A model generated the notes under the pieces. The model did not search any database and was not told where the DNA came from. It worked only from the letters and a program-made list of their open reading frames with translations. A stretch of DNA of 7,374 nucleotides from Bacteroidota bacterium (GTDB lineage Bacteria > Bacteroidota > Bacteroidia > Flavobacteriales > Flavobacteriaceae), in contig JAJRSY010000008.1 in NCBI GenBank assembly GCA_024278565.1, positions 1 through 7,374 of the forward strand, in the 5' to 3' direction. Positions 1 through 4,604 of this stretch are shown piece after piece (the stretch's first letter is position 1; each line of letters begins with the position of its first letter). The position numbers and the translations under genes were made by a program.

Positions 1-120
1 ATATTGATCAGTGAAATCAAACAATGGACCAAAGAAAAAAACAAACAAAAGAAAAAGATCAAATGGGGGTTTACAAAACGAGATGCTTATAAAAAACTAT
101 CTCATCATTTTGTTCCATAA
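1..120 (+). CDS. C-terminal end of probable IS630-family transposase (partial)
   Basis: The first reading frame is open from the left edge to a TAA at 118-120, giving the last 39 residues of a protein whose start is outside the window. The tail is very basic. It has the spacing I associate with IS630-family DDE transposase C-termini: Trp at residue 9, Asn at 14, Trp-x-Phe-Thr at 22-25, Ala at 29 and Lys-Lys-Leu at 31-33, then an aromatic residue just before the end. The catalytic DDE residues would lie upstream and cannot be seen. The context supports a transposon: the opposing S10 peptidase loses similarity to its family about 22 bases beyond this stop, at a TA dinucleotide, the target used by IS630-type elements. 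A chance open frame or another basic protein remains possible because only 39 codons are visible. Confidence 0.55.
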   Translation: MLISEIKQWTKEKNKQKKKIKWGFTKRDAYKKLSHHFVP

Positions 121-143
121 TTAAATTGACGTGATACTAGATA
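1..143 (+). mobile_element. Right end of an IS630-like insertion sequence, inserted in an S10 peptidase gene
   Basis: The segment carries the transposase tail and about 20 bases of sequence after its stop codon. The inferred outer boundary is the TA at 142-143, which forms part of the Tyr codon of the peptidase motif GRLDSRY; TA dinucleotides at 138-139 and 135-136 are the alternatives. Only one end of the element is in the window, so neither the terminal inverted repeats nor the TA duplication can be confirmed. The boundary is inferred from where the peptidase reading stops making family sense. Confidence 0.45.
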
Positions 144-1182
144 GCGTGAATCAAGTCTTCCTGTAGTATACCCTTTGTCGTTCAAAAGGTTTTTCCAAAA
201 ATACTGGGTGGGAACCACAAGGTTAAGATCCAGAATTTCTTTTTCAGGGAGCCCTGAATAATAGGCGATTTTGTTTGCCACCTCATTTTTTTCGACATCA
301 CTTATGAAACCTCCTTTAGAGAGGGCCGGAATAAGGGTGTTTATGGCATAGGCTTCCGATTCGGGAAGAATATCCAATAAATCTTTGTTCTGCAGTTCTT
401 TTGACAAGGCTTTATGGTACCATGCGGCGGCTGTAAAATAGGGTAGGTTCAATGCGTTGGATACAGGGCCTCCGGTACGCAGTACTTTATAATCCGCAGG
501 AGAAACCATAATCACGCCATTTAGATACATCCATTGTTGGTTTTGTAAGGCAAGTGAGAGGCCCATTACCCGAGTGCCCCCATAAGATTCCCCAATGAGA
601 TATTTGGGAGACCGCCAACGATTATTTCTTGTAACAAAGGTATTCGGCCAAGTATTTGATATCAGCATTGATTCCAAAGAATTTTTTACGATTTTCCTCT
701 TTTTCTACATCTTCTTTCTCTTTTTTAGAAATATCAGGTATGGTGCGGCTGTACCCTGTATTTACAGGATTCACATATACAATATCGGTTACATCTAACA
801 CCGAATATGGGTTCTGCTTTACTCCATAAGGCTGAACAGGGTAACCTTCATCATCAATTTTCAAGGTTCGAGGTCTCGTGTAGGCCAAGTGCATCCACAC
901 CGAACCCGATCCTGGCCCGCCATTGAAGGAAATCAATAGGGGTCGAGAGGCTCTGTCTTTAACATTGTTACGGGTATAGTAGGTATAGTGGAGTGAAGCG
1001 ATAGGATTGCCCTTTTCATTCCAAACAGGTTGGGTACCAGTTTTCGCTGTATAATTCATAGTAACATCGTTGATGGTTACACTATGCTGTGTCGTGATTA
1101 CTGTATCAACAGGCAACTTGCGCTGTTGTGCGATTACCAGCGAACAATTTAGAACTAAAAATAACAGTAAAGACCTTTCCAT
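105..1182 (-). pseudogene. Peptidase S10 (serine carboxypeptidase) pseudogene: frameshifted and 3'-truncated
   Basis: The upstream part (ATG at 1182, stop at 622-624) begins with a signal peptide ending near VIAQQ and carries the S10 oxyanion-region motif NGGPGSGS (residues 87-94) and DVTDIVYVNPVNTGYSR (130-146). It ends out of frame just after ADIKYLAEYL. The next frame resumes with TFVTRNNRWRSPKYL and the nucleophile motif GESYGG, then continues to GRLDSRY, after which the family pattern is lost and a TGA at 105-107 ends the reading. Bacterial members of this family are around 500 residues, so the C-terminal third, holding the catalytic Asp and His, is missing. An intact protein would be exported and release C-terminal amino acids from peptides. 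With a frameshift before the catalytic Ser and no Asp or His, activity is not expected. The truncation coincides with the presumed IS630-like end on the opposite strand. Confidence 0.88.
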
Positions 1183-1546
1183 GCTTTTTGGCTTTATAGT
1201 CGAGTTTAAAAGTAGAAAAAAAAAGGTAACTAATCAGTATGCCCTTTCTAGCTAATAAAATTACATAAGAGTCTTGTTTTCAAAGCATTGAATTGGCGTT
1301 TTTTGAAATTTTGATTTTAGTCCGAAAACTTTAACAAAATTTTAATTTTGCTGATATTCAATCACTTATGGCTTTTTTGAGATCGGAATACAGCTTTTTT
1401 TTGAATCCGATTCGATTTTCCAATGACGCACAAAGTATTGATTATTAGATGTTTAACTAGACTGATCAGTTACAAAAAAAGTTCAAGTTTAACCTAGTTA
1501 TTTATAGAGATGATACAAGAAGGCAGTACGTCTTTGGTTCACTTTT
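1183..1546. other. AT-rich gene-free spacer
   Basis: This 364-nt stretch lies between the start of the S10 pseudogene and the end of the TIGR02757 gene; both are on the minus strand. I see no credible gene. It holds a near-perfect AT palindrome, CAAAATTTTAATTTTG at 1335-1350 (7-bp arms around TT), a perfect 10-bp palindrome ACTGATCAGT at 1461-1470, and two near-copies of a short direct repeat, GTTTAACTAG at 1451-1460 and GTTTAACCTAG at 1487-1497. No GC-rich hairpin followed by a T tract is present after the TIGR02757 stop. Confidence 0.6.
1256..1284 (-). promoter_or_regulatory. Candidate promoter of the S10 peptidase pseudogene
   Basis: On the minus strand TTTG (1284-1281) is followed after 17 bases by TAATTTTA (1263-1256), one mismatch from the Bacteroidota -7 element TAnnTTTG. 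The spacing is at the short end of what is reported for flavobacteria. A transcript would start roughly 65-70 bases before the ATG at 1182. This is a pattern match in AT-rich DNA, so it is weak evidence. Confidence 0.25.
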
Positions 1547-2311
1547 TCAAAATTTTTCAAAAACCCCAAGACCGAACAAGGCGAAATCATATTTTACGGG
1601 ATCCTTGGCATCTAATTTTCGAAGATTGCCATCTAGTTCCGTCACGGACCTGGCATCGTTTTGCTTCCGTTTCAAGAGTTTGAGCTTGCGGGCCACGTTT
1701 CCCGAGTGCACGTCTAACGGACATGATAATTGAGAGGGACTTATTTTGTTCCATAGGCCGAAATCAACTCCTGTGCTGTTGTCACGCACCATCCATCTCA
1801 AGAACATATTTATGCGCTTTGCAGCTGAACCTTTCACGGGGTCGCTTACGTGTTTTGTAGTTCTTTTTGGATGCGGGAGTTCAAAAAACACTTGCTTAAA
1901 GTAGGCTATTGCAGGTTGCACAGAGGCAGTGGTCGCATTCTGTGCGAAAACTTTCTCTAAACCTCCGTGCTCGATATATATGTTTTTTAAACTACCTATG
2001 AAACAATTGAAATCTTGCTGATTGAAGGTTCTGTGAACGAATCCGTTTAATTTTTTAAGGTCGCTCGCTTTATGGTTTATAACAAAGTCGTGGGGTGCAC
2101 CATCAAGCAGGGCCATCATTCGCTTTGCATTGGCAATGATGCTCTTACGGTTTCCCCAGGCAATGGTGGCCGTTAAAAAAGCACTTATTTCAATATCCTC
2201 CTTTTTTTGAAATAGGTGGGGAATCTGAATGGGGTCGCTTTCAATAAATTTGTGTTGGTTGTACTGCTCAACCTTCGCATCTAAAAAATCCTTCAGCTCG
2301 GTTTTTGTCAT
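1547..2311 (-). CDS. TIGR02757 / DUF2400 family protein
   Basis: This is a complete 254-residue protein matching the TIGR02757 (DUF2400) family, which is common in Bacteroidota and has no established biochemical role. Diagnostic segments are ISAFLTATIAWGNRKSI (about 42-58), HVSDPVKGSAAKRINMFLRW (154-173), GVDFGLWNKISPSQL (181-195), LDVHSGNVARKLKLLKRKQN (199-218) and DPVKYDFALFGLGV (237-250). The Lys-Arg-x-Asn-Met-Phe-Leu-Arg-Trp stretch and the LDVHSGNVAR stretch recall helix-hairpin-helix DNA-repair glycosylases, so a nucleic-acid role is possible, but this is only inference. No signal peptide or membrane segment is present, so it is probably cytoplasmic. The ATG at 2311 agrees with the family's N-terminus; no Shine-Dalgarno sequence precedes it, which is normal for this phylum. 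The repeat-rich spacer separates it from the upstream ABC ATPase gene. Confidence 0.93.
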   Translation of the reverse strand: MTKTELKDFLDAKVEQYNQHKFIESDPIQIPHLFQKKEDIEISAFLTATIAWGNRKSIIANAKRMMALLDGAPHDFVINHKASDLKKLNGFVHRTFNQQDFNCFIGSLKNIYIEHGGLEKVFAQNATTASVQPAIAYFKQVFFELPHPKRTTKHVSDPVKGSAAKRINMFLRWMVRDNSTGVDFGLWNKISPSQLSCPLDVHSGNVARKLKLLKRKQNDARSVTELDGNLRKLDAKDPVKYDFALFGLGVFEKF

Positions 2312-2391
2312 TTTTCGGTTCTATGTCGATTATAGTGGGTAATTTAATTAATTCTATTTCCTGCGTTATCCTCAGGAGCAACACTTCGTGT

Positions 2392-2415
2392 AATTATGAA
2401 TGCTGAATTATGAAT
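2392..2415. repeat. Direct repeat AATTATGAAT x2
   Basis: Two exact copies of AATTATGAAT occur at 2392-2401 and 2406-2415 with a 14-base period; the spacer is GCTG. It lies just before the palindromic element at 2429. No function is evident. Confidence 0.8.
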
Positions 2416-2428
2416 CAAAGTTCTGAAA

Positions 2429-2470
2429 ACCTGCCTGCCGGTTTACCTACCGTAGGCATGGCAGGCAGGT
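2429..2470. repeat. GC-rich palindromic element with 11-bp arms
   Basis: ACCTGCCTGCC at 2429-2439 is the exact reverse complement of GGCAGGCAGGT at 2460-2470. The 20-base interior contains a second inverted repeat, CCTAC (2446-2450) against GTAGG (2452-2456). The element is much more GC-rich than its surroundings. CCTGCCTGCC/GGCAGGCAGG palindromes recur in intergenic DNA of many flavobacterial genomes as far as I recall, so this is likely a dispersed repeat copy. It could form a strong hairpin in a transcript and might limit read-through from the ABC ATPase gene towards the TIGR02757 gene, though no T tract follows. Confidence 0.8.
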
Positions 2471-2539
2471 CATTACATACAAAAACTTACCGAACTATTG
2501 CAAGAGGTTTTACTGGAAAATTCATTAAGCTTTTTTACC

Positions 2540-2562
2540 CCTGCCAGGCAGGCAGGTTTACC
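2540..2562. repeat. Second, shorter copy of the CCTGCC/GGCAGG repeat
   Basis: CCTGCC at 2540-2545 is followed, after one base, by GGCAGG at 2547-2552 and an overlapping GGCAGG at 2551-2556. GGTTTACC then follows at 2555-2562. The same GGTTTACC octamer lies inside the longer palindrome at 2440-2447. The shared core and octamer indicate that the two elements belong to one repeat family, this copy being shorter or decayed. Confidence 0.7.
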
Positions 2563-2616
2563 CGTTACAAACAACATAGGGCCCATTTTTCAAAGAATAG
2601 GGATTTTTCAAATCAA

Positions 2617-2680
2617 GTCTTTCATTTTTTCATCTTTCATCTTTTGTCTTTTTGTCTTTCATCTTTTTGTCTTTCATCTT
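2617..2680. repeat. Pyrimidine-rich tandem repeat overlapping the 3' end of the ABC ATPase gene
   Basis: The plus strand is almost entirely T, C and scattered A/G in units built from GTCTTTCAT and CTTTTT. The clearest unit is the 15-mer GTCTTTCATCTTTTT at 2654-2668, followed by a partial copy GTCTTTCATCTT at 2669-2680; looser copies extend left to 2617. The last sense codon and the TGA stop (2674-2676) of the minus-strand ABC ATPase gene lie inside the last copy. On the transcript this region would be purine-rich and unstructured. Confidence 0.75.
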
Positions 2681-3336
2681 ATAATACGCCCATCTACCAT
2701 GGTCAGTTTTCGGTCTGCAAGATCGGCCAATTCAGCATTATGGGTGACAATTATAAAGGTCTGTCCGAACGTATCACGAAGTTCAAAAAATAATTTGTGG
2801 AGGGTATCGGCACTTTCAGAATCGAGGTTTCCGCTTGGTTCGTCGGCAAATATGATCGATGGGCTGTTGATCAAGGCCCTTGCCACGGCAACCCGCTGTT
2901 GTTCGCCTCCTGAAAGCTCATTGGGTTTGTGATGGACCCTATTCGACAGGCCTAAAAAGTCGAGCAGTTCTTTTGCCCTTTTTTCCGCCTCTTTTCGAGC
3001 TGTTTTTTTAATAAATGCCGGTATACAAACATTCTCTAAAGCCGTGAATTCAGGCAGTAGCTGGTGAAACTGAAAAATAAAACCAATATGCTGGTTCCTG
3101 AACTTGGCCATGTCTTTGTCTGACAGGTTTGTAACATCAATACCATTGATCACCAGTTTACTTTCCTTACTGTTGGTCGGCACATCCAAAGTGCCCAATA
3201 TCTGTAACAGGGTTGTTTTTCCAGCACCGGAGGCTCCCACAATTGAAACGACCTCTCCTTTTTTTATATGAAGGTCAACTCCCTTTAAAACTTGTAGCTC
3301 TCCGTAAAACTTTTGAATATTGGTGGCTTTTATCAT
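2674..3336 (-). CDS. lolD: ABC transporter ATP-binding protein, LolD-like
   Basis: This 220-residue ATPase has all the motifs of an ABC nucleotide-binding domain: Walker A GASGAGKTT (34-42), Q-loop Gln 89 in FIFQFHQLLPEFTALENV, signature LSGGEQQ (141-147), Walker B IIFADEP (161-167), D-loop SGNLD and H-loop His 199. The phrase around the Q-loop and the size fit the LolD/MacB-type family. In LolCDE such an ATPase powers release of lipoproteins from the inner membrane towards the outer membrane. No LolC/LolE or MacB permease gene is adjacent, so the partner is elsewhere and the exact substrate is uncertain. I start it at the ATG at 3336: the frame is open to 3399, but those 21 extra codons give a Cys/Leu/Phe-rich leader foreign to the family and run through a heptamer repeat. 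The 3' end lies inside another repeat. Confidence 0.9.
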   Translation of the reverse strand: MIKATNIQKFYGELQVLKGVDLHIKKGEVVSIVGASGAGKTTLLQILGTLDVPTNSKESKLVINGIDVTNLSDKDMAKFRNQHIGFIFQFHQLLPEFTALENVCIPAFIKKTARKEAEKRAKELLDFLGLSNRVHHKPNELSGGEQQRVAVARALINSPSIIFADEPSGNLDSESADTLHKLFFELRDTFGQTFIIVTHNAELADLADRKLTMVDGRIIR

Positions 3337-3354
3337 CAACACTATTTTATGGGT

Positions 3355-3387
3355 TGAAAATAGACAATTTAAAGAACAAAGAACAAA
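3355..3387 (-). promoter_or_regulatory. Candidate promoter of the lolD-like gene
   Basis: On the minus strand a TTTG supplied by the heptamer repeat (3387-3384) is followed after 21 bases by TATTTTCA (3362-3355), which matches TAnnTTTG at four of six fixed positions. Transcription from here would begin close to 3350 and give a short leader before the ATG at 3336. The -7 match is poor. Confidence 0.22.
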
Positions 3388-3398
3388 GAATAAAGACA
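3371..3398. repeat. Heptamer tandem repeat AAAGAAC x4 upstream of the lolD-like gene
   Basis: Four heptamers run without a gap: AAAGAAC, AAAGAAC, AAAGAAT and AAAGACA. On the minus strand the array offers a TTTG-like tetramer every seven bases, so it may contribute a -33 element to the lolD-like gene. Its purine-rich character on the plus strand mirrors, in opposite orientation, the tract at the other end of the same gene (2617-2680). Confidence 0.8.
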
Positions 3399-3501
3399 AA
3401 TGAGTTTATTAAACCGTATAAATTTTAGCTTATGTTGAAAATCTCATTTTTTATGGAAACTAGCATTTTTAGATGCGTTTGCTCTGGATCATAAATCGGA
3501 A

Positions 3502-3536
3502 TTTGATATTTTTATCTAGAGGATTGATTATCTTGC
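3502..3536 (+). promoter_or_regulatory. Candidate folE promoter
   Basis: TTTG at 3502-3505 is followed after 23 bases by TATCTTGC at 3529-3536, a partial match to TAnnTTTG. This would place transcription start around 3541, some 40 bases before the ATG at 3583. TATTTTTA at 3507-3514 is an alternative -7 element but lacks a well-spaced TTTG. Low confidence. Confidence 0.22.
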
Positions 3537-3582
3537 TCCTGGTTTTTCACATCAATAATTAAAACAAACGAATATACTGTGT

Positions 3583-4182
3583 ATGCCTGCATATCAAAAT
3601 TTAGATGAGTACAATAAAGAGATCACCGAAGAAATAAGAGGCCAATATTCGTCAATTATCAATGAAATTGGTGAGGATATCAGCCGTGAAGGTTTGGCGA
3701 AAACCCCTGAACGTGCAGCCAAGGCGATGCTGTTCATGACCCAAGGCTATGAACAGGATGCGGTGAAAATATTAAAAAGCGCGATGTTCAAAGAATGTTA
3801 TGATGACATGGTTATTATTAAGGACATTGAATTGTATTCGCTCTGCGAGCACCATATGCTTCCGTTCTTTGGTAAGGCTCATATTGCCTACATACCTGAT
3901 GGTTATATTGTTGGTTTGAGCAAGATTCCCCGTATAGTTGATGTTTTTGCACGAAGATTACAGGTGCAGGAACGTTTGACACATGACATACTGGAGTGTA
4001 TCAACAATACGCTAAAACCCAAGGGGGTTGCAGTAGTAATAGAAGCATCACATATGTGCATGATGATGCGGGGCGTTCAAAAACAGAACTCGGTCACTAC
4101 AACTTCGGGCTTTCGTGGGCAGTTTGAGAAAATCGAGACACGTAACGAATTTTTGAAGCTCATCAGTTCTAACTTATCGTAA
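3583..4182 (+). CDS. folE: GTP cyclohydrolase I (FolE)
   Basis: This 199-residue cytoplasmic enzyme converts GTP to 7,8-dihydroneopterin triphosphate, the first step of tetrahydrofolate (and pterin) synthesis. The family signature is clear: GLAKTPERAAKAM (37-49), SLCEHHMLPFFGKAHIAYIP (86-105), GLSKIPRIVDVFARRLQVQE (111-130), EASHMCMMMRGV (154-165) and the C-terminal NSVTTTSGFRG (169-179). By comparison with the E. coli enzyme, the zinc ligands are Cys 88, His 91 and Cys 159, with catalytic His 90 and His 157; all are present. It is therefore the zinc-dependent FolE type, not the metal-flexible FolE2 type. Length is normal for the core enzyme. It is divergent from the lolD-like gene and followed 81 nt later by a small membrane-protein gene on the same strand. 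A weak stem, AGAAC/GTTCT at 4211-4226 with a T-rich tail, lies after its stop. Confidence 0.98.
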   Translation: MPAYQNLDEYNKEITEEIRGQYSSIINEIGEDISREGLAKTPERAAKAMLFMTQGYEQDAVKILKSAMFKECYDDMVIIKDIELYSLCEHHMLPFFGKAHIAYIPDGYIVGLSKIPRIVDVFARRLQVQERLTHDILECINNTLKPKGVAVVIEASHMCMMMRGVQKQNSVTTTSGFRGQFEKIETRNEFLKLISSNLS

Positions 4183-4215
4183 ATGCGGTTTGTTTGAGAA
4201 AGCTGTTTTTAGAAC

Positions 4216-4246
4216 TTTGACGTTCTTATTGTTTTCTTTAATTTGG
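4216..4246 (+). promoter_or_regulatory. Promoter candidate for the small membrane-protein gene
   Basis: TTTG at 4216-4219 is followed after exactly 19 bases by TAATTTGG at 4239-4246, one mismatch from TAnnTTTG. This is the best-spaced Bacteroidota-type promoter in the window. Transcription would begin near 4252, leaving a leader of about a dozen bases before the ATG at 4264. It would exclude the in-frame TTG at 4243 as a start. Confidence 0.45.
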
Positions 4247-4263
4247 AATTCTTATTTTTCATC

Positions 4264-4578
4264 ATGTCAAAAATAAAAAATAAAAAATACCAAGATCTTT
4301 TTTACGGACTACTTTATGATGCTATTGGAATGCTCTCTTTTACCGTTCCGTTCATTGGCGAGTTTTCAGATATTATTTGGGCACCAGTATCCGCTTGGTT
4401 GATGATGCGCATGTACAAAGGAAAAACAGGGCAAATTGCCGGTGCGGCGACCTTTATTGAAGAAATCATACCTGGGCTTGATATTATTCCTTCATTTACC
4501 CTGATGTGGCTGTACACCTATGTTTTTAAAAACGGTTTAAATAAAAAAACAATTGATATTGATGACGGCACCTATTGA
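4264..4578 (+). CDS. Small membrane protein of unknown function
   Basis: The product is 104 residues from the ATG at 4264; an in-frame TTG at 4243 would add seven hydrophobic residues but overlaps the promoter match. The N-terminus is short and very basic (MSKIKNKKYQDLF). It is followed by a hydrophobic stretch through AIGMLSFTVPFIGEF, a second through IIWAPVSAWLMMRMY, a basic turn YKGKTGQ, and a third through IIPGLDIIPSFTLMWLYTYV. It ends with a short polar tail, so two or three membrane passes are likely. Acidic and Pro/Gly residues sit within these stretches (GEFSD, EEIIPGLD), suggesting re-entrant or functional membrane positions. I have the impression of a conserved Bacteroidota hypothetical protein, but I do not recognise a named family. 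It lies 81 nt after folE and converges on the receptor gene with a 26-nt gap. No function can be assigned. Confidence 0.78.
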   Translation: MSKIKNKKYQDLFYGLLYDAIGMLSFTVPFIGEFSDIIWAPVSAWLMMRMYKGKTGQIAGAATFIEEIIPGLDIIPSFTLMWLYTYVFKNGLNKKTIDIDDGTY

Positions 4579-4604
4579 GATTGGTATGAATTGCTTCTTT
4601 AATA

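Larger units (their letters stand above)
2312..2673. other. Repeat-rich intergenic region
   Basis: This 362-nt gap has no credible gene but is dense in short repeats of different kinds. From left to right these are a 10-base direct repeat (2392-2415), a long GC-rich palindrome (2429-2470), a shorter relative of it (2540-2562), and a pyrimidine-rich tandem tract (2617-2680) that runs into the end of the ABC ATPase gene. Open plus-strand frames across this area are artefacts of the repeats and of the antisense of the ATPase gene. Confidence 0.75.

Noticed and set aside
622..677. Programmed frameshifting in the S10 gene
   Set aside because: There is no slippery heptamer, the overlap needs a missing residue as well as a frame change, and the gene also lacks its catalytic Asp and His, so decay is the simpler explanation.
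595..1255. Plus-strand open frames opposite the S10 pseudogene (595-798 and 1070-1255)
   Set aside because: They are low-complexity Phe/Ile-rich or unremarkable translations antisense to a clear S10 reading frame.
1461..1470. ACTGATCAGT palindrome as an operator
   Set aside because: A 10-bp palindrome alone in an AT-rich spacer, about 280 bases from the nearest downstream start and with no adjacent regulator gene, is not enough to call a binding site.
2410..2932. Two overlapping plus-strand open frames (2410-2793 and 2498-2932)
   Set aside because: They start in palindromic and tandem repeats and continue antisense to the lolD-like gene, which has all ABC motifs. Their Phe/Ser-rich sequences are translations of repeats.
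3337..3399. N-terminal extension of the lolD-like protein up to 3399
   Set aside because: The 21 extra residues translate the heptamer array and an AT-rich leader. LolD-type ATPases start a few residues before the first strand, matching the ATG at 3336.
3583..4182. folE as a zinc-starvation paralogue linked to the nearby metal-type receptor
   Set aside because: All zinc ligands are present, so it is the ordinary zinc-dependent type. It is on the opposite strand from the receptor and converges on it through another gene.
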